A DNA stretch of 64,000 nucleotides. It comes from Butyriboletus loyo (taxonomy: Eukaryota > Basidiomycota > Agaricomycetes > Boletales > Boletaceae). The position numbers and the translations under genes are program-made. Shown in pieces: positions 1 to 10,871 of this stretch (position 1 is its first letter; each line of letters opens with the position of its first letter). The stretch spans positions 1 to 64,000 of the forward strand of contig JBBPSI010000129.1 of NCBI GenBank assembly GCA_038093515.1, in the 5' to 3' direction. The notes under the pieces were generated by a model. The model had not been told where the DNA came from. It saw nothing but the letters and a program-made list of their open reading frames with translations, and did not search any database.

Positions 1-1
1 C

Positions 2-2923
2 AAGGAGAAAGCGGTTCTCCCGACCCCGTTCACCGCCTTTGCGGACGTTTTTGACAAGAAGAATACCGAGGAACTACCCCCATCCCGATCTTTCGACCAC
101 GCCATTGACCTCGACAAAGACTTTGTTCCGAAAGTCGCCAAGGTCTACCCTTTGAACCCGAAAGAATCGGAAGCCTGCAAAGCTTTCGTCGAGGAACATC
201 TCAAGTCGGGAAAGATCACTCCCTCCAAGTCTCCTCAGGCAGCCCCCTTCTTCTTTGTATCCAAGAAGGATGGCTCGCTACGCCCTTGTCAGGACTACAG
301 GTACCTGAACTCGCATACCGTCAAAAACGCCTACCCTCTCCCTCTCATCTCCGACCTCGTCGATCGCCTCAAGGGATCAAAAATCTTCACCAAGATGGAC
401 ATCCGCTGGGGATATAACAATGTCCTCATCAAACCGAACGACCGCTGGAAGGCGGCCTTCATCACTCCTCAAGGGCTGTTCGAGCCCACTGTGATGTTCT
501 TCGGACTTTGCAATTCCCCAGCCACGTTCCAGGCGCTGATGGACCACATCTTCGGCGACCTCATGGCAGAAGGTTGGCTGATCATCTACATGGACGACCT
601 CTTGATCCATTCCGCCACCCCTGCCGAACATGAAGCACGAACGATCCGTGTCCTGGAACGTCTTCGTGAACACAAGTTGTTCCTCAAGCTGGAGAAATGC
701 TCATTCGATGCTGAAGAAGTGGAGTACCTCGGAATGATGGTCCGAGAAGGGCAGGTCAAGATGGACCCTACCAAATTGAAAGCCATTCGCGAATGGAACC
801 CCCCGACCTCTGTGAAGGCTGTCAGGTCCTTCATAGGTTTTTGCAATTTCTATCGGAGATTTATCCAAGACTTCTCCCACATCGCAAAACCTCTCCACGA
901 CTTGACCAAGAAGAACTCACCATGGGCATGGACCCCGGCTTGTGAACAGGCGTTCCAAGCGATCAAGCAGTCATTCTTACGACAACCCGTCCTCTCCATG
1001 CCCGATGTCACAAAACCGTTCGCCGTTATGACGGACGCCTCACTTACTGCTACCGGAGCAGTACTTATGCAGAAGGACGTCAATGGTGACCTCCACCCCT
1101 GTGCCTACCTCTCAAAGACGCTCTCGCCAGCTGAGCGCAACTATGATATCTATGATCGCGAACTGCTCGCGGTCATTCACGCATTAGAAGAATGGCGACA
1201 CTACCTGCGAGGTACTGGTCACCAAGTCGAGATTCTCACCGACCATAAGAATCTCACGTACTTTCGCCAACCAAATAAGTTGTCTCGCCGACAAGCACGT
1301 TGGCTCATGTTCCTGCAGGATTTCGACCTGCACTTCCACCACATCCCGGGTACTCAGATGGGCCCTGCAGATGCCCTATCCCGACGGGACGATGTTGACA
1401 CCTCCGCCGACAACCAGGAGGTCACCCTTCTCCCCGAAAACCTATTCGCCAGGAAAATCGATGTCGCCCTCGCAGAAAAGATCGCCGCCTCCACCCCCAG
1501 CGACCCTATGATCAAGCGGTGCATGCAGGCTCTTTACGAAGACTCCCCCCTCTTCCCCAAAATGAATGCTGGCGATTGGGACTTTGACGGAAAAGAGTTG
1601 TATTTCCGCAAGAAACGATATATCCCCGAGGCTGCACGAGTCGACCTCATCCGATCCTTGCATGAAAGCCCCGCTGGTGGTCACGGTGGCATATTCCGCA
1701 CCCAGAACCTGGTGCAACGGGATTATTGGTGGCCTGGCATGGCTAATCTGGTCCGCCGCTTCGTCTCTGGCTGCGCCGTTTGTCAGGCGCATAAGGTTAA
1801 TACTCACCCCACCGTGCCCCCTCTCACCCCTCTGGCCAGCGTGGCCTCTCGCCCTTTTGAACAGGTCTCGGTCGACCTCATCACCGGCCTTCCTCCCTCT
1901 TTGGGTTATGATTCAGTCATGGTCGTGGTAGACCATGGGCTTACGAAGGGGGTAATTTATTCCCCTTGCAACAAGGACATCGATGCGGCAGGAGTTGCCA
2001 AATTATTTTTCAAAACTGTCTTCCTTCGCTTCGGCCTACACTCCCGCTGCATCTCGGACAGAGGTCCTCAGTTCGCATCTGCCTTCGCTAGAGAACTCGC
2101 AAGGCTCCTGGACTATGACCTCGCCCTCTCCTCCGCGTACCACCCACAGACCGACGGAGAAACGGAACGAGTCAACCAAGAACTGGAAACGTACCTCCGG
2201 ATCTTCTGTGACGGTCACCCAGAACGATGGGCCGAGTTACTCCCCATGGCCGAGTTCTCCCACAACTCGATGACGCACTCCTCAACAAACGTGACCCCGT
2301 TCTCCCTGATGGTCGGGTATGAGCCGAGGTCTTATCCTCCAATCGGAAAGACGTTCCTCCCCGCCCTCGAGTCCAGGCTCTCGGAACTCACGGGGGCCCG
2401 AACGGAAGCTCTGGAGGCCCACGAAAAGGCACGGCGATTAATGAAGGAACGGATCCAGTCCAAGTTCCGTCCGTGGAAGACTGGCGATAAGGTTTGGTTG
2501 GAAGGGCGCAACCTTCGACTTAGGTACCCGTCGAAGAAGCTCGCCCCTAGACGGGAAGGTCCGTTTGAAATCGCGCAAGTCATCTCCCCTGTGGCGTACA
2601 GGCTCCGACTGCCACCGACCTGGAAGATCCATGACGTCTTCCATGCGTCCCTCCTGACTCCTTATCGCGAAACTGCGGAACATGGTCCGAATTTCACAAA
2701 CCCTCCTCCGGAAGAAATAGACGGAGATGAAGAGTACGAGATCGATCGGATCTTGTCCCATCGCGGCTCCAAGGGACGCCGTCAGTTCCTTGTATCCTGG
2801 AAAGGGTACTCCGCAGCAGAAAACACCTGGGAACCAAACGGGAACCTGGTCCATGCGCAGGCCTTGCTCAAGGCTTATAAGCTGCGCCACCCCAAGGACT
2901 TTCCCTCCCCATCTTCGCAGTAA
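2..2923 (+). CDS. Ty3/gypsy Pol polyprotein, 5' partial (RT, RNase H, integrase, chromodomain)
   Basis: This is the 3' part of a retrotransposon polyprotein that copies element RNA into DNA and integrates it. The frame is open from base 2, so the protein starts outside the window and protease and Gag are not seen. Domains in order: reverse transcriptase with YMDD at 587-598; RNase H (TDAS, then DRELLAV and TDHKNL); integrase with a zinc-binding HHCC region (GGHGG, CAVC) and a D,D-35-E core (VDLITG near 1871, SDRGPQ near 2053, TERVNQ near 2162); and a C-terminal chromodomain near 2729-2890 (FLVSWKGY, ENTWEP). A C-terminal chromodomain is the mark of the chromoviral branch of Ty3/gypsy. No internal stop is present, which suggests a young copy. 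The stop codon is at 2921-2923, 10 bases before the next ORF. Confidence 0.96.
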   Translation, partial: KEKAVLPTPFTAFADVFDKKNTEELPPSRSFDHAIDLDKDFVPKVAKVYPLNPKESEACKAFVEEHLKSGKITPSKSPQAAPFFFVSKKDGSLRPCQDYRYLNSHTVKNAYPLPLISDLVDRLKGSKIFTKMDIRWGYNNVLIKPNDRWKAAFITPQGLFEPTVMFFGLCNSPATFQALMDHIFGDLMAEGWLIIYMDDLLIHSATPAEHEARTIRVLERLREHKLFLKLEKCSFDAEEVEYLGMMVREGQVKMDPTKLKAIREWNPPTSVKAVRSFIGFCNFYRRFIQDFSHIAKPLHDLTKKNSPWAWTPACEQAFQAIKQSFLRQPVLSMPDVTKPFAVMTDASLTATGAVLMQKDVNGDLHPCAYLSKTLSPAERNYDIYDRELLAVIHALEEWRHYLRGTGHQVEILTDHKNLTYFRQPNKLSRRQARWLMFLQDFDLHFHHIPGTQMGPADALSRRDDVDTSADNQEVTLLPENLFARKIDVALAEKIAASTPSDPMIKRCMQALYEDSPLFPKMNAGDWDFDGKELYFRKKRYIPEAARVDLIRSLHESPAGGHGGIFRTQNLVQRDYWWPGMANLVRRFVSGCAVCQAHKVNTHPTVPPLTPLASVASRPFEQVSVDLITGLPPSLGYDSVMVVVDHGLTKGVIYSPCNKDIDAAGVAKLFFKTVFLRFGLHSRCISDRGPQFASAFARELARLLDYDLALSSAYHPQTDGETERVNQELETYLRIFCDGHPERWAELLPMAEFSHNSMTHSSTNVTPFSLMVGYEPRSYPPIGKTFLPALESRLSELTGARTEALEAHEKARRLMKERIQSKFRPWKTGDKVWLEGRNLRLRYPSKKLAPRREGPFEIAQVISPVAYRLRLPPTWKIHDVFHASLLTPYRETAEHGPNFTNPPPEEIDGDEEYEIDRILSHRGSKGRRQFLVSWKGYSAAENTWEPNGNLVHAQALLKAYKLRHPKDFPSPSSQ

Positions 2924-2933
2924 AACAACCAAG

Positions 2934-4172
2934 ATGGCCATTCCTCCCGCAGAAAACAACGCTCCACTCCCGGCTCAGCCCCCTGTTCGCTCTTCTCGTC
3001 TTCCGGTTTCCTCTCGCCGCGTTCTTTACGCCGCCGTTCTCGAAAACCCCGTCGCTACGTATGCGCTAGAGCAACGTATGGATTTCACTGGGGACTATGT
3101 CCTTCGCACCCTCGCCAGTCTTTACCGTTCCTATGCCCTCGCACGCACCGTCCACACCCGCCTTTGCCCTGACAACCAGCCGCCCGTATACGCCACCGCC
3201 CTAGAGACCTCCCTGATGGAGGCTAGGGGGTACACCTTAGATATCCTTCACGCTGAGGGATTCGGCTACGTCGTGGACCAACTCCTTCCGGGCATCCTTG
3301 CACCCGTCCTACGCCCCATCCTCGTCGCTCTCGCTCCTAGGGAGAGAGAGTTTTACTTTCAGTCCAACGACAGGATTGGATTTCTTCGCCCCACCGCTCG
3401 CGGCCCCAATCCTCCTCCTCGTCCTGCCGCGGAAGGATCTCCTCCGCCATTACCTGTTCCAGCGCCACCCGCAAGAGATTCACCTGCGACCACATTGGTA
3501 GCCGACTCCTCGCGTGAGACCACTGGGGAGTCCCTGGAGTCCTTTCGGACAGACGTCGATGAGCCCCAGGTCGCTCGTCGACACTCCCCTCTACCGCCTC
3601 GAACTGTGCGTCGCCAACCTCGCCAGACGCTTCTCCAGGTTGGATCTGTCCCGGGATCGGTCACCCTCACCGCCGCAGGAAGAAGGATCGCCAACAGGGC
3701 CTTTCGCTCCGTCACCCCCCAACCGTCCACTCGACGTGGCACCCCCGCCATCCAGCTCATCCCTCGTGTCACCTCCCCCGCCGCCGCAGCTGGTGGCTCT
3801 AACGACTCTTCGTACGGACCCCCGCCCCCCTATCTCCCCGGTCGGGGTACTCGTGATTCCCCTATCGTCGTCGACGACCGATCTCCTGGTCCCAGCCCAG
3901 GCACTGCTCGACCTCGCCTCGTCCGCCCGCAGCTCTGCTTCGAGTGCGGGACCGTCGGCCACTTCCGTAGGGAGTGTCCCAATTACACCTGCCCCTTCTG
4001 TCACCAGATCGCCCCTGGTCATATACAGGAGTTTTGTCCAGAGCGTGTATGCGGCCTCTGCGGTGCCGTTGGCCATATCGTCGCCAACTGCACATTTCGG
4101 GATGACGTCTGGGCAGATTTCAATGCCAATGACGCTTACGACTACGACGTCAACGAGGGGGAGTCTCAGTGA
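2934..4172 (+). CDS. Zinc-knuckle ORF downstream of pol in the same gypsy element
   Basis: A 412-residue protein begins at an ATG 10 bases after the pol stop and ends 51 bases before the 3' LTR. The N-terminal ~130 residues look helical. A long Pro/Ser/Arg-rich stretch follows. The last ~80 residues hold three CCHC knuckles: CFECGTVGHFRREC (CX2CX4HX4C), a spaced variant CX2CX6HX4C, and CGLCGAVGHIVANC. Such knuckles bind nucleic acid and normally sit in Gag, upstream of Pol. A second set 3' of Pol is unusual. It may be a relocated Gag or an extra accessory ORF; the 5' end of the element is outside the window, so I cannot tell whether another Gag exists. A long overlapping frame (3514-4311) lacks motifs and is treated as a shadow. 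Confidence 0.8.
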   Translation: MAIPPAENNAPLPAQPPVRSSRLPVSSRRVLYAAVLENPVATYALEQRMDFTGDYVLRTLASLYRSYALARTVHTRLCPDNQPPVYATALETSLMEARGYTLDILHAEGFGYVVDQLLPGILAPVLRPILVALAPREREFYFQSNDRIGFLRPTARGPNPPPRPAAEGSPPPLPVPAPPARDSPATTLVADSSRETTGESLESFRTDVDEPQVARRHSPLPPRTVRRQPRQTLLQVGSVPGSVTLTAAGRRIANRAFRSVTPQPSTRRGTPAIQLIPRVTSPAAAAGGSNDSSYGPPPPYLPGRGTRDSPIVVDDRSPGPSPGTARPRLVRPQLCFECGTVGHFRRECPNYTCPFCHQIAPGHIQEFCPERVCGLCGAVGHIVANCTFRDDVWADFNANDAYDYDVNEGESQ

Positions 4173-4223
4173 AGGGAGCATTCAAGTTGTGGAGTCGGAG
4201 TCTCCACCATGGGAAGGGGGTAA

Positions 4224-4648
4224 TGTTACGGTAGTGGTCTACTTTTTCTCTCCATTACCGTTGGGACTACTACATTCACCTAGCCTTTTGCTAGTTCCAC
4301 TTGAACGGTAACAACCGTTCTTACTTAGTCATCACTTCTCGCGCACGGACGCGCTTTCTTCCATACTCCGGAATCTTCTGGAATATTCCTTCCGTATTTG
4401 TAGTTTCCTTCTCGCGTCTCGATTAGGAACATGGTCTGTGCGCAGACCCCAGTAGTATAAAGACCCGGTCTTTACACCATGTACAGTATCTAGTTCTACG
4501 CAGCCTACTGCTAGCAATTAGTTCACTTCCAGACTCTTAGTGTGCGCACTAAGACATAGTCTGAGACTCACCCAGAATCGTCTCTCGAGTCTCGAGGCCA
4601 CTCCAGAGTGCCTCCTCGCTGTTCTAGTTGTTAGCGCCCAGCGTAACA
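4224..4648 (+). repeat. 3' LTR of the Ty3/gypsy element
   Basis: The 425-bp repeat starts TGTTACG and ends CGTAACA, a perfect 7-bp terminal inverted repeat with canonical TG..CA ends. A purine tract (GGGAAGGGGG, 4211-4220) lies just upstream, as expected for the plus-strand primer. A TATAAAG box is at 4456-4462. The partner 5' LTR is left of the window, so the target duplication cannot be checked. Confidence 0.85.
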
Positions 4649-4684
4649 AACCCTCTCTCTGGCCTCAATATTCCCCTGCCGCCA

Positions 4685-5653
4685 ATGCTCCCCCCTTCTG
4701 CTGCCCCCCAAATCATTATTCCTGCAGGGACCGCCATTCCCACGCTGCCTCCCCGCCCTGCCACAGCCCCCTGCCCTTCAAACCCCCTCTCCACCATCTT
4801 AATTCCGCTGCTGCCACCCTTTCCCATCGCCATGTCCCGCTCCACAGATGCCCTCGCCAACATCTTCATTCCCCCGCCTCCACCTGTTCCCACATCCTCC
4901 CGCGCCCTCATGGGCATCTCCCATCTCCAACCCCCGCCACCTCCTGCCTTGGTCGCCGCTCCCTCAGCTGCTGCACAAAATCCTGGTGGTCTTGCTCATG
5001 AAGACTCCATGGATGTGGACCTACCTGGTAAGTGCCCCCCTGCATTCCCCCATGCCTCATATTGATGACCTTTCTGTGGTCTTCAAGACCCTCCTCCTGC
5101 CCCTCAAAATGCCAACCCTGCCCCCTCAGCCTTCGCCAGGTACCAGCGCCCGCTCCAGGCAGAATTCCTGCCCCACATTCTGGAGCTGCGGGCCTTCAAC
5201 CAGTGCGAAAATCAGCAGATGCTAATGGAGCACCACTGCAGATCCCTTGGTAAGCATGTCACTGCCTATTCTTCCATTCATCCAACTAATACATCCATTT
5301 CCAGCCCCTGAGGAGAATGCAGCCGCACTTAGGCTGCTTCAGATGGAAGGGTTCCCTGGCTTGGAACATTTCACTTTGGGTAAGGAGGATTTCTCCACAT
5401 CCTAACCCTCCTTCATTCTTACATTCATGCAGAAGCCTTGGGTGCCTACTCAATTCCTCAAGAGAATCCTCTCCCCACTGCTACATGTGAAGCACAGCGG
5501 CTCGATGCCCCTATTGAAAGGGTCATATGGAGGTATGAATCCTTGTTCTTGCAAGCATGTGGTCAGCAGTGCAGGGCAGTGGCGAGGGTATTGACAGAGC
5601 TAGAGAGGTTGGAGGCTATTCAGGCTGAAAGAGATAGGGTAAATGGGATCTAA
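4685..5653 (+). CDS. Uncharacterised proline-rich protein gene abutting the LTR
   Basis: Four exons join in frame: 4685-5027, 5088-5249, 5305-5379 and 5433-5653. All introns are short with GT..AG borders and phase 1, giving 266 residues. The N-terminal half is Pro/Ala-rich with runs of proline. The C-terminal half is more ordered and ends in a predicted helical Glu/Arg-rich segment (LTELERLEAIQAERD). I do not recognise the family. The first ATG is only 36 bases from the LTR end and the frame stays open back into the LTR. The insertion may therefore have removed the original start or promoter. Low CpG content in exons 2-4 suggests it sits in methylated repeat-rich DNA. It may belong to an old mobile element. 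Confidence 0.6.
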
Positions 5654-5759
5654 ATGTACATGTATTAAACTATTGACATAACTCCTAAAATTGAAATTGG
5701 GGCCCAATATTTACCACTTAGTAGACCCTCCCATTGTTAGCTCATATCGCCCCACAGGT

Positions 5760-6150
5760 AGAACAGCTGCTGCATGCACTGCCCGCATGCCCACCCATCA
5801 GCAGCAGGCATCGCCATGTAGGAACACCCTTCTGGACTCCCACTCACCGCACATGGCAGGCCGCAGGCCCATTCATCAACCTTCCGCAATGCCCCATGGG
5901 CCCCCTATTCGCCTTCCATGTTTCTCTGCAGGCCCCCCGCCCACTCTGCATGTCATTCTGTGGGCCCTCCCATACATCTACTGCATTTCCCCATGGGCCT
6001 CCTGTCTGCTTAATGCATTTCTGCAGGCCCCCTTGCCCCCCTGCCAAATTGCCCTGCAGGCCCCCCATCTACTTTCTGCATTTCCTGCGGCCTGCCCATT
6101 TGTTGGGCATACAATTCTGCAGGCCCCCTTGTCCACCTTCTGCGTCACCC
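5760..6150. repeat. Degenerate GCAGGCCCC-type repeat tract
   Basis: Several diverged copies of a unit around CTGCAGGCCCCC occur every 35-60 bases (for example near 5930, 6025, 6055, 6118). Open frames across it are Pro/Cys-rich on both strands, which is what such a repeat produces by chance. I see no gene here. Confidence 0.5.
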
Positions 6151-6156
6151 AGTGGG

Positions 6157-6976
6157 TGTTACGCTGGTAGCGCACAATAGCTAGCAAGCGAGCACTTATA
6201 GGGGCTCGAGCCTAATGAGGAAACTAGCCGACTCGCGTAGACGACGCTATCGGGTGTCTTGCAAAGCAAGTGTCGGCGAGATCTTGTGTGGTGGCGACCA
6301 GACGAGATCGAGCAGGCTCTTATCGGCTTTATCGGCAAGAAGGGTATATTGCTAGATTACTATGCACTTGGTAGATGCGTAGAATTAGCTAAAGAAATCG
6401 TACTACTCTAAGTACGAGCATATATACTGGAGGGTATCGTGCACAGACCGAGCTGTGCGTGGCAGCGAGGGCAAAGGGCTATGAGTCTGTCCGAGTCATA
6501 GCGGCGAAAGAAAGAAGCGGCAAAGTGCCGGTAACGAGGGAGCTATGCTCCGAGCAAGATGGCGACATCGTCAGCGAATAGGAAGAGCTGAAGTCGAAGC
6601 GACGATGTCCATGAGGCGAGCCCCACAGGGCGAAGGGTGCGCGAACGGCGGAGCCCTTGGATACGGGTCTCGACGCGAAGGTACTGACGCGTCGTAATCT
6701 AGTCACGTGCTAGTCACGTGATGTAAGAAATGTCATTGGTCAAATAAAGAGGGACGCGACAGCTCAGCTGAAGGTCCGGCCCGACGGGGCGAGAAGACAG
6801 GGGCTATCTCGGTGCAACGGCACAGAGACTCGCAGGAGCGACCGGGGAAGTGGATAACGTCCACTAGGCGACTAAGGAGCGGGCGATGGGCGGCATCGCA
6901 AGGCGGCGGGGGCGGCGGGGACGCGTGAGCGTGGGAAAACGAGTGGCGGGGTACGCTTAGGGGTAAAACTGTAACA
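6157..6976. mobile_element. Solo LTR with 5-bp target duplication
   Basis: The 820-bp segment begins TGTTAC and ends GTAACA. It is flanked by GTGGG on both sides (6152-6156 and 6977-6981), a 5-bp target duplication as made by Ty3/gypsy integrases. No internal region follows, so it is best read as a solo LTR left by LTR-LTR recombination. A TATA-like stretch lies near 6418. A second, decayed copy lies at 8064-8801. The integrase fragment on the right ends exactly at this LTR. Confidence 0.75.
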
Positions 6977-7935
6977 GTGGGAGGGAGTCGCAGGCAGAAG
7001 GCAACAGGAGAAACTACTTGTGCCACCTCGAAGGGGCCTTCCCGTTTCGGCGCGAGTTTCAGCGACTGATACCTGAGCCTGAGGTTGCGGCCTTCTAGCC
7101 ATACTTTATCTCCAATCTTCCACGGCTTAAACTTCGTTGTGATCCGCTCTTTCATAAGGCGCCGTGCCTTGTCGTGTGCTTCCGAGGCTTCTTCGTGACT
7201 TGCCGCTAAGTCCAAGAGCCTTGCTTCCAATGCCGGTAGGAATGTCCGTCCTAACGCCGGGTACGCGCGTGGTTCATAGCCGATCATTAACGAGAACAGC
7301 GTCTTTCCAGTCACTGAGTGAATGGTCGAGTTGTGAGAAAACTCCGCCATGGGGAGTATGCTGGCCCATCTGTCAGGGCGTCCATCGCAAAAGATGCGGA
7401 GGTATGTCTCCAGTTCTTGGTTAACTCGTTCTGTCTCGCCGTCCGTCTGGGGATGGTATGCGGAGGATAGGGCGAGGTCGTACTTTAGCAGCCTTGCTAA
7501 TTCCCGTGCGAAGGCTGAGGCGAATTGCGGACCGCGGTCCGAGATGCATCGGTCATGCAGACCGAATCTGGTGAAGACTTTGTCGAAAAAGAGCTGGGCG
7601 ACGCCTGCTGCATCGATTATCTTGTTGCAAGGTATGAAAATTACCCCCTTTGTAAGGCCATGGTCTACCACGACCATTACCGAATCAAATCCCATAGACT
7701 CTGGGAGATCCGTGATGAGATCAACAGATACTTGTTGAAATGGCCGTGTGGCAGTGCTGGATAGTGGGGTAAGCCCGGGTACTGTCGGGTGCGTATTGAC
7801 CTTGTTTGCCTGGCAAACCGCGCAACCTGTGACGAATTTCCTGATAAAAGAGCCCATTCCGGGCCACCAGTAGTCCTGTTGGACTAAATTCTGCGTCCTG
7901 AATATACCTCCATGGCCGCCGGCGGGGCCCTCGTA
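6977..7935 (-). pseudogene. Ty3/gypsy integrase fragment
   Basis: Read on the minus strand, this is closely related to the integrase of the element at the left edge. It has the zinc-binding segment (GGHGGIF, CAVCQANK), the core motifs VDLITDLP, SDRGPQF and TERVNQE, and the start of the C-terminal domain (LRLPPT). It stops abruptly where the solo LTR starts, lacks the chromodomain, and meets a stop codon upstream of the zinc-binding segment. RT and RNase H are absent. It is a truncated relic, although the core frame is still open. Confidence 0.85.
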
Positions 7936-8063
7936 GGCCCTGCCATCAAAGTATTCCTAATGCACCCACGGGCCCGCCACAGGGTGCCCATCTACCAAGT
8001 GATATTGTCAACCTGGGGTGGCCATGTGCTACGTGACAATGTGACTACATTATGTGGGCCAAC

Positions 8064-8801
8064 TTGCGTAGATGACGCTATTGGGCTTCTGCAGAGCAAG
8101 TGTTGGCAAGATGTCATATGGTGGTGACCAGATGAGATCGAGCAGACTCTTATCAGCTCTATTGGCAGGAATGGTATAATGCTAGATTGCTAGGCACTTG
8201 GTAGATGCATAGAATTAGCTAGAGAGCTTGTACTGTCTAAGTACACATATATATACTATAAGGTAGTGTGCACAGACCAAGCTGTGCATGGCAGCGAGGG
8301 TGGAGGGTTATGAGTCGACTCAAGTCATAATGGCAAATAGAGAAGCAGCAAAGTGCCAGTAATGAGGGAGCAAAGCTCTGGGCAAGATGGCGACATTGTC
8401 AATGAATGGGAAGGTCAGAATGGGAAGTGACAATGTCCACGAGGTAGGGCCCACAGGGCAAAGGGGACGCGAGTAGCGGAGGTCTTGGATACAGGTCTCG
8501 GCACACTAGTCAGGACGCGTCATAATCTAGTCATGTGCTAGTCACTGATGTAACAAATGTCATTGGTTAAGAAAAGAGAGACATGACAGCTCAGCTGAAG
8601 GTCCGGCCCAATGGGGCGACACATAGGGGCTGTCTCAGTATCCCAGTACTGAGATGTCTGGGAATGACTGGGACAGTGGATGGCATCCACTAGTGACTGG
8701 GAAGTGGGCAGTAGGTGATATTGCAGGACAGCAGGGGCAGCAGGGACACATGAGTGTGGGAAAATGAGTGGCAGGGTACACTTAGGGGTAAAACTGTAAC
8801 A
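8064..8801. repeat. CpG-decayed second copy of the solo LTR
   Basis: This stretch aligns end to end with about 740 bp of the LTR at 6157-6976, including the same last bases (GGGGTAAAACTGTAACA). Its first ~80 bases are missing or too diverged to place. Most differences are CG in the first copy against TG or CA here, for example GACGAGATCG against GATGAGATCG. That is the pattern left by deamination of methylated cytosine. No target duplication is visible. Confidence 0.75.
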
Positions 8802-10816
8802 ATAACCTCTGCCAGTTCTTTGTGTAGAACTGCAACCCTAGTGAACTGCTTGTGACTTTTGTTGGATTCACTCCTGTGATTGTAACAGTAATAGACCTAA
8901 AAGCCCCATGGACACTCAAGAGGGTGTGTTGAACTGGCTGTGCATACTTGATCCTCTTTTTCTAGGACTACATCTGCTCTCTCTTGACCAGTTTGTAAAT
9001 CCTCCTGGTGCTGAGATCCATGCAGAACAGGGCCAGATTCAGCAAGTTCAAGACTGACTATTTCTATTTGAATGGATGTGTGAGGGTGAGTGGAAGGGGC
9101 AAGCAGGGGATAATGAGAGCTGCCATTGTGGATCATGGAAATCCAGGTGTGATACAATGCATGGTATGAACTGGCAACAACCATGATCAGGTGTAGGAGT
9201 GATCAGGAGCCAGAATGTCACCACTTCACAGCTGCTTATGTAATCATTCAAAATGTGGACAAAGAAGATCAAGGGCAGCCAGAAGCCCTGGAAATCATTT
9301 TGCTATGATTAGGTAATCAAAAAAGCGGAAGCCTTGCTTATTGTGGGGAAGAGGTGGATCACTAGGGGATATATTCAGCTTTTGCTCTGATTAAGTAATC
9401 AAAAAAGCGCCAGTCTGGATCACAATAGGGGATATATTCTTTGCTGTGCTAGCAGGTAGGTTACAGTTGGAGATGTATCACATTGTTTGTGATAGCACTG
9501 GTGCCAAGTGAGATTGCAGTTGTGTCGAGTTTTGAGGAGCAAGACAGCTGCGAGGTCGAATGTGATGCCGAGGATGGCTTGTCAGTATCATGCTCAGGCT
9601 CCAACAAGTTGACAATTCCCTATTGGATCTACCGATGCATCATATGGCATGGTCCAGTGTCCGCAGGAAGAAGGATTCCATATTCCATATATCGAAAACG
9701 AGATACTCGTTGTTGCTATGGTTGTTTGGTCGAAGAGGTATGTTCAAGTCCATTCACTGCCACCATGCTTCTGCATGCACTAGCTGTTGTAGTCATGTAG
9801 ACCAAACAAATACAAGCTACACTCAGCCGATCATACAGTTGATAAGATAATAAATAAGGATTACTATCGACTCAATAAGATTAGAAATATAATTCAATAA
9901 AAGTTGTATATTAGAAGAGTCGTAGGAGACATAATGATTATTCTCCTGCTCCTGATTTCCCGTGCGAGATCGCTCTCAAAACACTTCGCTATCTCTACAC
10001 TAGCAATTCCCAGTCGCTCCCACATTGTTGGCTTCCACAAACTGTCGGTATCACTGAACCAGTATGCGAGCGGTCACTGTTGACTCTTGTTGATTCTCTC
10101 ACCTGCAAGTATTCTTCTCCACCCCAGATTCGAGTCAGAATTGTTTTCTCCACGTTCAACATGTACTGCAAGAACATGGAGTTGAGTCACATAATAATAA
10201 TCTTTTGTCTCATAGATTTATTTATTTATTTCCGATTTCTGTCCTTTGTGGGGTAGACTACCCTATGTAGGACATGTCTCTTTGATTATGATAGACAGGT
10301 GACTGCAGGCACTGTGCTGTGGACATTGGGACTCGTCACCGGTTTCCAACTTTTCTCCGCAGGCTCCGGGGCCTCAACGAGATCAAGGTGTGACATGAAT
10401 ACTCTTGTTACGCTTTGGTGCAGATCTGGAGAATGGAGACAAATCACATGCACCGCCGCATCACATTCATAGTACGGCACAGTCAAACTACAGCGATAAC
10501 CGTAATGATGCATCGAGCGCGGCCAGTATCAGCTCCTCACAATCCCATGTCACCCATGCGTATTTCTTGTGTGGGGAAGAACGACAGAGTCACACGGACA
10601 AAATATTCACATACTATTCACACCCGGCAATTGTTTCACCCACTCTTGCCCGATTTAGCTATCATTCAGTGGGTAACTCTTCCCCTTCTGTTATTGCGGG
10701 CCCCGAGATACGATAACGTCATGACGCTCGTTCTGATCCGCGCGCTATTAGCCGGTAAGTGCCAGTAAAGTCACGAGTATAAGCGAGTCGAGTACGGATA
10801 TCCGATCTGACAGTCC
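8802..10816. other. Intergenic, CpG-poor; a short direct repeat, no gene recognised
   Basis: CpG is scarce up to about 9480. Two imperfect direct copies occur at 9307-9375 and 9389-9440, sharing TAATCAAAAAAGCG and GGGGATATATTC. Open frames are short and unlike known proteins. From about 9480 the composition returns to normal. I see no convincing gene. Confidence 0.4.
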
Positions 10817-10823
10817 TATATAT
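10817..10823 (+). promoter_or_regulatory. TATA-like box of the MFS gene
   Basis: TATATAT lies 49 bases before the ATG at 10872 and only 16 bases before an earlier in-frame ATG at 10839. Transcription about 30 bases after a TATA box would favour 10872 as the start codon. Confidence 0.4.
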
Positions 10824-10871
10824 CCCAGGGGTTGGGTCATGCAAGCTGAAAAACACCACTCTTCCCTCATC

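Noticed and set aside
3514..4311. 265-codon frame overlapping the zinc-knuckle ORF
   Set aside because: Overlaps the knuckle-bearing ORF in another frame, is Ser/Pro-rich without motifs and runs into the LTR.
5691..6180. Pro/Cys-rich open frames on both strands
   Set aside because: They follow from the GCAGGCCCC repeat tract; the frames overlap and none has a splice or start context.
6733..7857. 374-codon minus frame taken as one protein
   Set aside because: Only the part right of 6977 is integrase; the rest is solo LTR read through by chance.
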